DNA of 64,000 nucleotides. Source: Mogibacterium sp. (GTDB taxonomy: Bacteria > Bacillota > Clostridia > Peptostreptococcales > Anaerovoracaceae). The notes under the pieces are model-generated. The model ran no database searches. It was not told the origin of the DNA and saw only the letters and a list, made by a program, of their open reading frames with translations. The DNA lies in the NCBI GenBank assembly GCA_017403955.1, contig JAFRDH010000014.1, forward strand, positions 1 through 64,000. Reading direction: 5' to 3'. Positions 7,871-17,663 of this stretch are shown here, piece after piece; position 1 is the first letter of the stretch, and each line of letters starts with the position of its first letter. A program made the position numbers and the translations under genes.

Positions 7871-8938
7871 TCAGCTGTACGGGTATTCTTCCTCATGCGA
7901 TGCATATTCTTCAATGAGATCTGATTTGAGCTGCAGCATACTGTCTACTGCTTCGAATTCTTCAGCATCTGTCAGGATCACGGTAGCATCCCCATCAATA
8001 TTCTTTTTCTTGAATTCTCTCTGTACAAGGTGTCTGTGTTCCCAGTCAGTGAGGAAGGTCATCAGCCGGCCTTCTTCCTTGTCAAGCATATTCAGCGGTG
8101 CGTATCCCATCAGATCAAGGAAATGATTGATATCATCTATTGTCATACCCAGAGACAGACAAAGGCTGATGTATTTCTTCCTGCCCTTAGGCACATGTTT
8201 GATATTGATCGTACGCTTGCCTGTTTTGCGGTCAACAACATTGATCGTATCACTGCTTCCGCTCAGGAAGTTTATCATGCTGTCATCAAGATAGCCCCTC
8301 ATAGAATTAAGGCTCTTGATGGTTTTGTTGGCAGGATTCCTCCTGCATGTCTCTATTATACCTGTAACATATTTGTCAAGATAGGAACGCGGTTTGCTGT
8401 ATGCGGTCTTGAAAGCGTCCATATGTGTTGCGACGAACGATTTGATACCATCATATTCAGGGCCGAATTCCGCCTGACCCAGACTTATCTCTACATCAGC
8501 AGTGTCCTCATATTTGAGAACTATCTCATCCCATCTCTCGCAGAACACTGCATAAGCGACAGACTGATACTCTTCATATCTCAGGAAATAGTTGATATTG
8601 TCCAAATTGTTCAGATTTGCGTTGATAAGATAGATCCAGACCAAATCTTCACTTATATCCTTGGCGTAAAGCCTTCTCTTAGAGGCAAATTCCGTGATCC
8701 AGTTATTGATAACATCGACACTCTGATGAAATGCCATGCCGATACCTATATATGATTTACGGCTTTTAGGAAGTTTGACGTAGAAGCTCACGCCCGCTTC
8801 GTTATATGACGACTGCATATAATCACATACTTCCTTAAGCGAAACACCGGTCTCTTCTGATAATTGGTCGAGAATACGTTTCCATCTGCGAAGTTTGTGC
8901 ATACTGTTTAAATCTCTCAATCCTATTCTCATGTTCAA
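7871..8938 (-). CDS. unknown helical protein with two related repeat units
   Basis: A 355-residue soluble, mostly helical protein that I cannot name. The N-terminus (about 20-50) has an HTH-like stretch (EETGVSLKEVCDYMQS). Two segments, about 65-110 and 262-305, look alike: each reads like 'GMxxxxxDINxFLxxxGYAPLxxxD' and is followed by a helix. Similar GYAPL-type repeats occur, as far as I recall, in clostridial proteins encoded beside Ser/Thr kinases. No signal peptide or membrane span is seen. It sits first in a run with the secreted Big protein (34 bp gap), the kinase and an ABC exporter, so it could be a cytosolic adaptor, regulator or substrate of the kinase. Confidence 0.6.
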   Translation of the reverse strand: MNMRIGLRDLNSMHKLRRWKRILDQLSEETGVSLKEVCDYMQSSYNEAGVSFYVKLPKSRKSYIGIGMAFHQSVDVINNWITEFASKRRLYAKDISEDLVWIYLINANLNNLDNINYFLRYEEYQSVAYAVFCERWDEIVLKYEDTADVEISLGQAEFGPEYDGIKSFVATHMDAFKTAYSKPRSYLDKYVTGIIETCRRNPANKTIKSLNSMRGYLDDSMINFLSGSSDTINVVDRKTGKRTINIKHVPKGRKKYISLCLSLGMTIDDINHFLDLMGYAPLNMLDKEEGRLMTFLTDWEHRHLVQREFKKKNIDGDATVILTDAEEFEAVDSMLQLKSDLIEEYASHEEEYPYS

Positions 8939-8970
8939 AAACGTTCAATAAAATCAGTTGTTCAAGGTAT

Positions 8971-9003
8971 AAAAAATGTGGGCATAAAGTTGCGCCCACA
9001 TTT
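8971..9003 (-). terminator. intrinsic terminator of buk
   Basis: On the minus strand AAATGTGGGC (9003-8994) pairs with GCCCACATTT (8983-8974), and a run of T residues follows. It lies 44 bp after the butyrate kinase stop and only about 33 bp before the start of the next gene. Confidence 0.85.
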
Positions 9004-9046
9004 ATTGTAGCATCAAGAACGAACAATTTCATCCACAAAACCATTC

Positions 9047-10117
9047 TTATTCGTAAATCTCCCAATGATTTGTCTCAAGTGCCTTCAATGCTCCCTCTGC
9101 AAGAGCTCGCATTTCTTCTTCACCAGGGAATCTCAGGATCGGTGCGATCTTGCTGACATAGGAGCTGATCTCTTCGCAGAATCTCTCAGAATAAGCCATT
9201 CCGCCTGTGAAGATGATAGCATCGACATTGAAGCGGAGAACTGCAGACATCGCTCCGATGTCCTTAGCCAGCTGGTAAGCGATAGCCTTGAATGCCATCA
9301 GCATCTTCTCATCGCCATCATCGAATGCCGCATTCTCAACATCTCTGAAGTCCTTGGTACCTGTGTAAGAATAGATACCTGCTTCCTGTCCGATGATTCT
9401 CTTGACATCAGCCTTTGTCATGCCTTCTTTGAAGCAGAGGTTGACAAGAGCGTTTGCAGGAAGAGCGCCGCCTCTGTCCATACCCATAGCACCATCGTCC
9501 TTGACGTTATTGACATCGACGACTTTGCCCTTCTTATGAGCGGCTACAGATACACCGCCTCCGAGGTGGCAGATGACGAGGTTGAGTTCTTCGTATGCTT
9601 TACCAAGCTGCTTAGCTGCCTTTCGTGCAACTGATTTGTGGTTCAGCGGATGGAAGAATGACTGTCTCTCGAATCCCGGAAGGCCGAGGCCTGAATATCT
9701 TGCAAGCGGCTCCATTTCGTCTACGCATACTGGGTCTACAAAAAATGCCGGGATACCTACTGAATCAGCAAGTTCTTTCGAAATATATGCTCCGAGGTTA
9801 GCAGCGTGCTCACCATAAGGAGGGTTTTCGATATCGCGAATGACCGCGTCGTTTACTTTATATGTTCCTGAAGGAATATGTTTGAAGAGTCCGCCTCTTC
9901 CACAGATCGCATCGAAGTCCTCAAGCTTGTAGCCCTTCTCCTCTATGGTCTTCAGGATCGCTTCTTTTCTGAAAGGTGCCTGAAGAACGACATGCGGATA
10001 TTTAGCGATCTCAGCTGCGTCATGGTCGATACCTACACGCATTACTTCCTTATCATCTTCGAAAACACAAATTTTGGTTGAAGTAGCACCAGGGTTAATA
10101 ACTAGAATTCTCTTCAT
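9047..10117 (-). CDS. buk: butyrate kinase
   Basis: A 356-residue cytosolic acetokinase-family enzyme that converts butyryl phosphate and ADP to butyrate and ATP, the last step of the Ptb-Buk route. The N-terminal phosphate-1 motif is ILVINPGATSTKI, the adenosine region is around CHLGGGVSVAAH, and the C-terminal FTGGMAYSERF is typical. The length equals that of known butyrate kinases. The partner phosphotransbutyrylase is not in the window. AAAGGAG precedes the ATG. It has its own promoter between pyc and buk and is followed by a strong terminator. Branched-chain acyl kinases share this fold, so isobutyrate or similar acids could also be substrates. Confidence 0.93.
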   Translation of the reverse strand: MKRILVINPGATSTKICVFEDDKEVMRVGIDHDAAEIAKYPHVVLQAPFRKEAILKTIEEKGYKLEDFDAICGRGGLFKHIPSGTYKVNDAVIRDIENPPYGEHAANLGAYISKELADSVGIPAFFVDPVCVDEMEPLARYSGLGLPGFERQSFFHPLNHKSVARKAAKQLGKAYEELNLVICHLGGGVSVAAHKKGKVVDVNNVKDDGAMGMDRGGALPANALVNLCFKEGMTKADVKRIIGQEAGIYSYTGTKDFRDVENAAFDDGDEKMLMAFKAIAYQLAKDIGAMSAVLRFNVDAIIFTGGMAYSERFCEEISSYVSKIAPILRFPGEEEMRALAEGALKALETNHWEIYE

Positions 10118-10174
10118 GAGATTTTTACTCCTTTCGGCATATGCCTGAATAAGAATTAGGGGGTTAACACTCTA

Positions 10175-10203
10175 AATATATACGCTGATCAGCTAATCTT
10201 CAA
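10175..10203 (-). promoter_or_regulatory. promoter of buk
   Basis: On the minus strand a -35 TTGAAG (10198-10203) and -10 TATATT (10175-10180) are exactly 17 bases apart, in the 108-bp gap between pyc and buk. It lets buk be expressed apart from pyc. Confidence 0.6.
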
Positions 10204-10225
10204 GTCCCAATGCCGCCATATCAAT

Positions 10226-13200
10226 TTATTGCTTGTCTTCAAGACGGGCTATAAGTTGTCCTGATTTGACGCTGTCTCCCTCTTTGACATATATCTTTGC
10301 AATAATACCATCGCCCGTGGAAATAACATTCGTTTCCATCTTCATGGCTTCGATGATCGCTACAGGCTGTCCCTGCTTAACCTGGTCGCCTTCTTTGACC
10401 AGTACTTTGATGATCGTACCCGGAATATTGGCACCGATTTCTTTATCATCGTCCTGATTAGCGAACTGGATCTGCGAGCCTGCGACAGATTTGGTAAGAG
10501 CCTGCTTGTCCTTGATCGAAACGACTCTTCTGTATCCGTTTACGGTAAATGTAAGGTCTCTGTTTCCGGCTTCGTCGGTCTTCCCGATATCTTCGAGAGT
10601 GACTACCAGAGTTTTGCCCGGCTTGAGCTCGATCTCTACGGTCTGTCCCAGAGCGATACCGTGGAAGAATACATCACTTCCCATGTTGCGGAAATTGCCT
10701 TTTTCGCGGAGTTTCCTGATATATTCGTCGAAGACCTTGCTGTACATTGAATATGAGACCAGTTCCTGATCCGTTGCTTCAAGTCCGAGATCTTCTTTGA
10801 GATGTCTGGCAAATTCTTCGAAATCGTCCGGCGGCAGGAGTTCACCCGGTCTTACGGTGATCGGCTTCCTGTCCTTGAGAACGACTTTCTGAAGAGCCTC
10901 AGGGAATCCGAATTCAGGCTGTCCCATCATGCCTTCGAAGTATGTGACTACGCTGTCAGGGAAATCAAAATCCGAACCTTTTTCGACAATATTTTCAGGT
11001 GTCAGCTCATTCTGGACCATGAAAATAGCCAGGTCGCCTACCATCTTGGATGACGGTGTTACCTTGATGATATCGCCAAGCATTTTGTTGACCTTGACAT
11101 ACATGTCCTTGACTTCATCGAATTTGTATCCTATGCCAAAACTCTCGACCTGTGGCTTGAGGTTGGAATATTGTCCTCCCGGGATCTCAAGTCTGTAGAT
11201 CTCAGCTGTTGTGGCTTTGAGATCAGATTCGAAATCACAATAAACAGGTCTGACGTCATTCCAGTAGTCTGATATCTTCTGGAGTCCTTTGTAATCCATT
11301 CCGGTATCTCTTTCACTGTTCTCAAGCGCTGCGACGAACGAATTGAGTGCAGGCTGAGATGTAAGGCCGGACATGCTGTTGAACGCAGCATCAACAATGT
11401 CGACACCTGCTTCTGCAGCAAGCATCAGAGTAGCGACTCCATTGCCTGAAGTGTCATGTGTGTGCAGGTGGATAGGAACAGCGACTTCATTCTTCAGTGC
11501 CTTGATCAGCTTGAGAGCTGCGACCGGCTTCAGAAGTCCTGACATATCCTTGATACCGATTATATGAGCTCCCTGTCTTTCCAAAGTCTTTGCCAACTTG
11601 ACATAATAATCAAGTGTGTATTTGTCTCTCGTGGTGTCAAGAATATCTCCGGTATAGCACATTGCAGGTTCAGCTATACCTCCGATATTGAGGACCTCAT
11701 CGAGAGCGACTTCAATGCCGCGCACCCAGTTCAGCGAGTCGAAGATCCTGAAAACATCGATCCCAGCTTTGAATGCTTCGCGGACAAATTTGCGGATAGT
11801 GTTATCCGGGTAGTTTTTGTATCCTACTGCATTTGCCCCTCTTATCAGCATCTGCATCAGGACATTAGGGATCTCATTTCTCAGGACTTCCAGCCTCTCC
11901 CAAGGATCTTCTCCGAGGAATCTCATCGCTACATCGAAAGTCGCACCGCCCCACATTTCATATGAAAACAGGTCTCTTCCATAGTACGCCATTGCCGGAG
12001 CGATCTTCTCCATATCTCTGGTTCTTACTCTTGTAGCAAGAAGCGACTGCTGAGCGTCTCTGAGAGAAGTATCGGTTATAAGTACTTTTTTCTGCTTGAG
12101 AACCCACTCGGATAATCCTTTAGCGCCTCTTTCTTCAAAGATCTGCTTGGTTCCTGTGAGCTTCCAAACATCGTACATGTCGACTTCCGGTACATGAGGG
12201 ACATTGAATGTGCCCGCCTTGTCCTTACGGCCGTTGACGACCATATCTCCGAGGAAATCAAGGACCTGAGCTTCTTTGTCAGCGACTGCGCGGATATTGA
12301 GAAGTTCCGGATTATGTTCGATGAATCCTGTGTTGCAGTCACCGCGTCTGAATGTAGGATGATTGAGAAGGTTGAGCAGGAAGCCGATATTGGTCCTTAC
12401 TCCCGTGACCTTCATCTCCTTGAGCGCACGGATCTCTTTGCGGCACATGCCCTCGAAAGTCCTGTCATAGGCACAGACCTTGAGCAGGAGCGAATCATAG
12501 TACGGTGTGATCACAGATCCCGTGAACCCGTTACCTCCGTCGAGTCTGATGCCGTTGCCCGATGCTGAACGGTACTCAGTGATAGTACCGGTATCCGGCG
12601 CAAAATTATTGGTTGGGTCCTCAGTCGTAACTCTGCACTGGATAGCATATCCGTTGATCCTGATATCATCCTGACTCTTGATATTGATCTCATCAGAGTC
12701 AAGCGGGTATCCTTCTGCAATGAGAACCATTGCCTGGACCAGATCGATACCTGTAATAAGTTCTGTTACCGTGTGCTCGACCTGTATTCTTGTATTCATT
12801 TCAATAAAATAGTGGTTGCCGTCTTTGTCGACCAGGAATTCGACTGTGCCCGCGCTCCTGTAGTTGACTGCCCTGGCTATTTTGAGAGCATCTTCACACA
12901 TAGCCTGTCTCTGCTCTTCGGTTATGCAGAGAGCGGGTGTGAATTCGACAACCTTCTGGTGACGTCTCTGTACAGAACAATCTCTTTCGTACAGATGTAC
13001 CACATTTCCGTATTTATCTCCGAGGACCTGCACTTCAATGTGCTTTGGCTCCTCAATATATTTCTCGATAAAAATGTCGCCGTTTCCGAAAGCCTTGACT
13101 GCTTCATTCTGAGCGCTTCTGAACTGCGGGATAAGGTCTTCCTCCTTGCGGACGATCCTCATTCCTCTTCCGCCGCCTCCTGCTGCTGCCTTGAGCATTA

Positions 13201-13681
13201 CAGGATATCCTGCAGCATTGGCGAATTCTACAGCATCTTTGTCATCTCTGATCGCAGCTTCTACACCCGGAATACAAGGAACACCTACTTCATCAGCAAC
13301 AAGTTTGGACTGGATCTTATCACCGAGTCTGTTCATCATCTCATGTGTAGGTCCGATGAAAGCGATCCCTGCTTCTTCGCAGGCTCTGGCAAAATCTGCG
13401 TTTTCCGAAAGAAAACCATAACCCGGATGGATAGCATCGCATCCTTTTGACTTCGCCATTCTGATGATTTCGTCTATATCAAGATAAGCGTCGATCGGAC
13501 TCTTTCCTTTGCCGATCTCGTATGATTCATGTGACTTAGTCCTGAAAAGTGAATTCTTATCCTCTGCAGAATAAATAGCTACAGTCCTGATCCCCAGCTC
13601 CCTGCAGGCTCTTATGATACGAATCGCGATCTCACCTCTGTTTGCGATGAGCACCTTTCTGAACTTCTTTATTTCAGGCAT
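10226..13681 (-). CDS. pyc: pyruvate carboxylase
   Basis: A 1151-residue biotin enzyme that carboxylates pyruvate to oxaloacetate with ATP and bicarbonate, refilling the C4 pool. Residues 1-450 are the biotin carboxylase (start VLIANRGEIAIRII, glycine-rich ATP-grasp loop AAAGGGGRGM). About 530-830 is the carboxyltransferase barrel (ITDTSLRDAQQSLLATRVRT), followed by the conserved carboxylase domain. The C-terminal biotinyl domain carries the biotin Lys1114 in EAMKMET. All domains sit on one chain at the normal length. AGGAGGGGGAAATGCC overlaps the start, 22 bp after typA, so the two are co-transcribed. Confidence 0.97.
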   Translation of the reverse strand: MPEIKKFRKVLIANRGEIAIRIIRACRELGIRTVAIYSAEDKNSLFRTKSHESYEIGKGKSPIDAYLDIDEIIRMAKSKGCDAIHPGYGFLSENADFARACEEAGIAFIGPTHEMMNRLGDKIQSKLVADEVGVPCIPGVEAAIRDDKDAVEFANAAGYPVMLKAAAGGGGRGMRIVRKEEDLIPQFRSAQNEAVKAFGNGDIFIEKYIEEPKHIEVQVLGDKYGNVVHLYERDCSVQRRHQKVVEFTPALCITEEQRQAMCEDALKIARAVNYRSAGTVEFLVDKDGNHYFIEMNTRIQVEHTVTELITGIDLVQAMVLIAEGYPLDSDEINIKSQDDIRINGYAIQCRVTTEDPTNNFAPDTGTITEYRSASGNGIRLDGGNGFTGSVITPYYDSLLLKVCAYDRTFEGMCRKEIRALKEMKVTGVRTNIGFLLNLLNHPTFRRGDCNTGFIEHNPELLNIRAVADKEAQVLDFLGDMVVNGRKDKAGTFNVPHVPEVDMYDVWKLTGTKQIFEERGAKGLSEWVLKQKKVLITDTSLRDAQQSLLATRVRTRDMEKIAPAMAYYGRDLFSYEMWGGATFDVAMRFLGEDPWERLEVLRNEIPNVLMQMLIRGANAVGYKNYPDNTIRKFVREAFKAGIDVFRIFDSLNWVRGIEVALDEVLNIGGIAEPAMCYTGDILDTTRDKYTLDYYVKLAKTLERQGAHIIGIKDMSGLLKPVAALKLIKALKNEVAVPIHLHTHDTSGNGVATLMLAAEAGVDIVDAAFNSMSGLTSQPALNSFVAALENSERDTGMDYKGLQKISDYWNDVRPVYCDFESDLKATTAEIYRLEIPGGQYSNLKPQVESFGIGYKFDEVKDMYVKVNKMLGDIIKVTPSSKMVGDLAIFMVQNELTPENIVEKGSDFDFPDSVVTYFEGMMGQPEFGFPEALQKVVLKDRKPITVRPGELLPPDDFEEFARHLKEDLGLEATDQELVSYSMYSKVFDEYIRKLREKGNFRNMGSDVFFHGIALGQTVEIELKPGKTLVVTLEDIGKTDEAGNRDLTFTVNGYRRVVSIKDKQALTKSVAGSQIQFANQDDDKEIGANIPGTIIKVLVKEGDQVKQGQPVAIIEAMKMETNVISTGDGIIAKIYVKEGDSVKSGQLIARLEDKQ

Positions 13682-13703
13682 TTCCCCCTCCTGGCGGTGA
13701 TAA

Positions 13704-15587
13704 TTATCTGTTGCGGTTATTGTATTTGCGGCGTTCGAGTTCTGTCAGAAGCTTCTTTCTGAGCCTGATATCCGTAGGTGTTACCTCTACAAGCTCATCA
13801 TCGCTGATGAATTCCAGAGCTTCTTCGAGAGAGAAAACTCTAGGCGGTGTCAGCTTGATAGTCTCATCACTGCCTGCGGCTCTCATATTTGTAGCCTTTT
13901 TGGCTCTGCACGGGTTTACTACCATGTCATCAGATCTTGCGTTCATTCCTACGATCTGGCCTTCATAGACATGATCCTGAGGTTTGACGAACATCTGGAC
14001 TCTTTCCTGGATAGTGAAAATAGCATATGCTGTGCAGTGCCCTTCTTCCTGAGCGATCGCAACTCCGTTCACTCTGTCAGGGATTTCGCCCTTCCACGGC
14101 TCGAATCCCTCGAATCTTCTGACCATGGTGCCTTCACCATGAGTATCATTTATGAACTCTGTTCTGTAGCCCATCAGGCCTCTTGTCGGAGCTGTGTATA
14201 TGATCCTCGAATAGCCGTTCCCTTCGGACATCATCTGCTTCATCAGTCCTTTGCGGAGATTCAGCTTGGAGATGACGGATCCTGTGTATATATCCGGTAC
14301 ACTGATGACAACTTCTTCAACAGGCTCGAGTTTCTCGCCATTCTCGCCTCTCTTGATGACTACTTCAGGCTTGCTTACAGCAAGTTCGTAGCCTTCTCTT
14401 CTCATATTCTCGATCAGGATCGAGAGATGGAGTTCGCCTCTTCCTGAGACCTTGAATGAATCAGTTGTGTCAGTCTCCTCAACAAGAAGTCCTACGTTGA
14501 CCTCGAGTTCCTTGTTCAGTCTCTCTCTTATATGTCTTGATGTGACATATTTGCCTACTTTGCCGGCAAACGGTGAAGCGTTGACCATGAAATTCATGGA
14601 AAGTGTCGGCTCTTCTATGCTGATAGTGCCGAGTGACTCAGGATGATCCGGGTCGCAGATCGTTTCGCCTATCGAAATGTCCGATATGCCGGATACAACT
14701 ACGATATCTCCGCTCTTTGCTTCGCTTACAGGTGTTCTGCTGAGTCCCTTGTATACGAAGACCTGATTGATTTTGGTCTTGCTGACTGAACCGTCTTCCC
14801 TGGTGACTGCGACCATCTGTGCTTCTTTGATCGTTCCTCTGGTGATCCTGCCGATACCGAGTCTTCCGATATAGTCATCATATGCAAGTGTGGATACCTG
14901 CATCTGAAGCGGCTCATCATCAACATCCGGATACGGATCGCAGTGATTGACTATACATTCGAGCAGAGGCTCAATATTGAGACCGCCGAAACCCTTAGGC
15001 GACTTCTTGATTTTCTCTCTTCCTTCGCCAATAGAAATACCATCGACCTCGGACGGATCGTTGACAGCGATTCCCTGACGGGCTATTCCGTACAGGATAG
15101 GGAAATCCAGCTGGTCATCGTTTGCCTCAAGATCCATGAAGAGTTCGTATGTCTCGTCTACGACTTCGTCTATTCTCGCGTCTTTCTTGTCTATCTTATT
15201 AATGAAAAGTATAGGATTGATGCCCTGCTGCAGGGATTTGTTGAGTACGAATCTCGTCTGCGGCATTGGTCCTTCGCTGGAATCTACAAGAAGAATAACT
15301 GTGTCTACAGTTTTCATGATACGCTCGACTTCAGAGCTGAAATCTGCGTGTCCCGGAGTGTCGACTATGTTGATCTTATAATCCTTATACATAATCGAAC
15401 AGTTCTTGGAGTAGATCGTGATGCCTCTTTCTCTCTCGATGGCGTCAGAGTCCATAACACAATCGACGACCTGTTCGTTGTCTCTGAAAACCTGTGACTG
15501 TGCGAGAAGTGCATCTACAAGAGTTGATTTGCCTGCGTCTACGTGTGCAATAACGGCTATGTTGATTATTTTCTGTTTATCTGACAT
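13704..15587 (-). CDS. typA: ribosome-binding GTPase TypA/BipA
   Basis: A 627-residue translational GTPase of the EF-G-like family that binds the ribosome and acts in subunit assembly and stress adaptation. G1 is AHVDAGKST, the switch I region is RERGITIYSKN, G3 DTPGHADF and G4 NKID. After the G domain and beta-barrel domain come the EF-G III/V-like domains and the BipA-specific C-terminal domain. The length is normal. It starts 6 bp after the DUF2207 gene stop and leads into pyc, so all three read from one promoter upstream of the DUF2207 gene. Confidence 0.96.
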   Translation of the reverse strand: MSDKQKIINIAVIAHVDAGKSTLVDALLAQSQVFRDNEQVVDCVMDSDAIERERGITIYSKNCSIMYKDYKINIVDTPGHADFSSEVERIMKTVDTVILLVDSSEGPMPQTRFVLNKSLQQGINPILFINKIDKKDARIDEVVDETYELFMDLEANDDQLDFPILYGIARQGIAVNDPSEVDGISIGEGREKIKKSPKGFGGLNIEPLLECIVNHCDPYPDVDDEPLQMQVSTLAYDDYIGRLGIGRITRGTIKEAQMVAVTREDGSVSKTKINQVFVYKGLSRTPVSEAKSGDIVVVSGISDISIGETICDPDHPESLGTISIEEPTLSMNFMVNASPFAGKVGKYVTSRHIRERLNKELEVNVGLLVEETDTTDSFKVSGRGELHLSILIENMRREGYELAVSKPEVVIKRGENGEKLEPVEEVVISVPDIYTGSVISKLNLRKGLMKQMMSEGNGYSRIIYTAPTRGLMGYRTEFINDTHGEGTMVRRFEGFEPWKGEIPDRVNGVAIAQEEGHCTAYAIFTIQERVQMFVKPQDHVYEGQIVGMNARSDDMVVNPCRAKKATNMRAAGSDETIKLTPPRVFSLEEALEFISDDELVEVTPTDIRLRKKLLTELERRKYNNRNR

Positions 15588-15593
15588 TAGTGA

Positions 15594-17486
15594 TTATCTC
15601 CTGTGATAGTGCCTGTTCATATCTGTGTATGCAGTTTCGATAGTTCTGGCAAAAGATCTCAGATCTCTTGCATAGTCTATCGTTGTCGGTTTTACTCTCA
15701 GGTTGCTGAAAGCATGACCTTCTATATCATCGCTGTACCAGTCCGGTTCCGGAACATCCAGCGTCAGGAACGAGATCGCCCATGACTCCTCAGCTCCGAA
15801 AGTCAACGCATATAGCATCATATCGTAGTAATATTTGTCATCCGCGAGATGATTCTCAAGTAACTCTTTAGGTGTCGGATGATAGATGAAACGCCTGAGC
15901 TGTCTGAATCTCATGACGAGAGCTGCATTTCCCTTTCCTCTGGCTCTCATGATCACCGTCAGGAATGCAGAAATACATATCGTAGCCATTACAACAAGTG
16001 CTGCGACCAGATGACCGGTCTTTCTGACGACTCCGAACGCCATATATAGCGCAAGACAGCCGATAAGACCCATCGCGATCATTTCTTCGACTTTGCCTGT
16101 GTTATTGGAAGAGGAATACTTCCTGTCATCCGCAACACACAGAAGACATAGAAGACCCACAGCCAGAATTCCGATGATCAGAGACTCGATGTAGTTGACA
16201 GGAAGATACTGATAACGGTATCCGAGTGTATTTGTTACAGCTAGTCCTACACCGATCATAACGATACCGGCGATGCGGAATCCTCTCGATAGAGGTGTAT
16301 AAGCCAGCATTTCTTTGGATGTGAATCCTGCAGCGACATCATCCTTTATAGCATTGATGATCCTGATCAGTCTCTCTCCGAACTGATCCATATCAAGGCC
16401 CCTGCCTTTGTATACATCTTCGAAGAGAATATTGTATGCATTACGGATCAGTTTCTCCTCGCCATCAGGATCCTTGAGCCTTATGAGTCTGTAACGCTTT
16501 GGCTCATATTCGCTTATTCTGAGGTAACCCTTAGTCCCGAAATAAAGAATCAGTCTGACGAGGTCTCTGATGTCCATCTCGCTGTTGAAAATGTATCCGA
16601 GTTCAACAGGTGATACGCCTTCTATCGGCTTGGTCTCTAAGGTCCTCTTGAACTTAGGGTCTCTGCCTCCGATGATCCACATGATCAGAAGAGCGAGTGT
16701 GACCGTTCCCATGACCAGGATCATTGCCAAAATAGCCCAGACTCCGTCAAGCGCACCTTCCCAGTATCCGTCTTCCAGACGAGTCTTGACAGTGATACCG
16801 AAATTCTCAGGTATCTTGCTGCCTGTGATCTCAATACAGTGTGCATCTTCGTGTGTCTCATATGTGAGACGATTCTCTGTATCCTGAACTCCGAGCTGCC
16901 CTGCATAGTACTTGATATCTTCAAGCGGGAAATCCTCAGGGAACTCTACTATGATATTCAGATTGCCTATCGGCTGTCTCCACTCAGGGAGGAGCACACT
17001 AAAATAGAACAGGTCACTTTCAGGATCTCTGTCGGCGAATTCCATGACTTTGTAGGAGATCGTGTATGTGTGAAGTCCTACACTGAGCGCAGCAGGATCA
17101 AGGATCGTCACCGTACTGCCTTCAGTTGCCACCTTAGAAGAAAACGCCACATCTTCGACGTTGACATCCTTCATTCTGAAAGAACCGCTCGGTATGGCAA
17201 AATCGATCCTCTGAAGTGTGTCCGGGATGTTTACTGTGACCTTTTCTATGACTGTTATCGTATGATCCTTGCCAACGGCAGCATTCATAGAATAATCAGT
17301 CACCTCAAATGCGCCTCCGGCGACACCTTGTTTCGTTATGTTGTTAAGCGCGCTGCTTCCGGAGCTGTCTTCTTCGGCGTAGACGTTAAATGCCGGAATC
17401 ATCCCTATTGTAATTGTTATTGTGAGCATGAGCAGTAAAGCCATGATCAGACTTCTGCGTATGCGTTTACTTCTGATGTATTTCAT
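15594..17486 (-). CDS. DUF2207 family membrane protein
   Basis: A 630-residue membrane protein. A signal-anchor or signal peptide covers residues about 13-37. An extracytoplasmic beta-rich DUF2207 domain spans about 60-245, followed by a membrane segment (AILAMILVMGTVTLALLIMW). A cytosolic helical region (about 280-385) comes next, then several further spans between about 390 and 510, and a cytosolic tail ending in basic residues. The DUF2207 family is common in Gram-positive bacteria, and its molecular role is not established. It heads the typA-pyc unit behind a clear promoter. No catalytic motif is visible. Confidence 0.8.
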   Translation of the reverse strand: MKYIRSKRIRRSLIMALLLMLTITITIGMIPAFNVYAEEDSSGSSALNNITKQGVAGGAFEVTDYSMNAAVGKDHTITVIEKVTVNIPDTLQRIDFAIPSGSFRMKDVNVEDVAFSSKVATEGSTVTILDPAALSVGLHTYTISYKVMEFADRDPESDLFYFSVLLPEWRQPIGNLNIIVEFPEDFPLEDIKYYAGQLGVQDTENRLTYETHEDAHCIEITGSKIPENFGITVKTRLEDGYWEGALDGVWAILAMILVMGTVTLALLIMWIIGGRDPKFKRTLETKPIEGVSPVELGYIFNSEMDIRDLVRLILYFGTKGYLRISEYEPKRYRLIRLKDPDGEEKLIRNAYNILFEDVYKGRGLDMDQFGERLIRIINAIKDDVAAGFTSKEMLAYTPLSRGFRIAGIVMIGVGLAVTNTLGYRYQYLPVNYIESLIIGILAVGLLCLLCVADDRKYSSSNNTGKVEEMIAMGLIGCLALYMAFGVVRKTGHLVAALVVMATICISAFLTVIMRARGKGNAALVMRFRQLRRFIYHPTPKELLENHLADDKYYYDMMLYALTFGAEESWAISFLTLDVPEPDWYSDDIEGHAFSNLRVKPTTIDYARDLRSFARTIETAYTDMNRHYHRR

Positions 17487-17548
17487 AATATATTCAAACT
17501 CTCTTGTGTTATTTCGTTTTTCATTCCTTTTCAGGCCATAGACATTAT

Positions 17549-17577
17549 ATTTTACAACGAATAGCTGAAGAATTCAA
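17549..17577 (-). promoter_or_regulatory. promoter of the DUF2207-typA-pyc unit
   Basis: On the minus strand a -35 TTGAAT (17572-17577) and -10 TAAAAT (17549-17554) are 17 bases apart, about 60 bp before the DUF2207 start. It is back to back with the dCMP deaminase promoter. Confidence 0.6.
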
Positions 17578-17611
17578 GGAAAGCATCCGGGATGCATGAT
17601 ATGTATATACT

Positions 17612-17640
17612 TGAAGAAGGGACTTTCAGAGTGTAAAATC
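17612..17640 (+). promoter_or_regulatory. promoter of dCMP deaminase gene
   Basis: The -35 TTGAAG (17612-17617) and -10 TAAAAT (17635-17640) are 17 bases apart. The predicted transcript start falls near 17647, immediately before the AAGGAGG, so the leader is very short. This excludes an ATG at 17643 as the start. Confidence 0.6.
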
Positions 17641-17663
17641 CGATGTATAAGGAGGTTGGACTA

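Noticed and set aside
8971-9003. Riboswitch before the signalling cluster
   Set aside because: Only a single hairpin with a T run is present, fully explained as the buk terminator; no aptamer-like conserved core is visible.
17643-17663. Earlier ATG for dCMP deaminase
   Set aside because: It lies before the AAGGAGG and next to the predicted transcript start, so it cannot be used efficiently.
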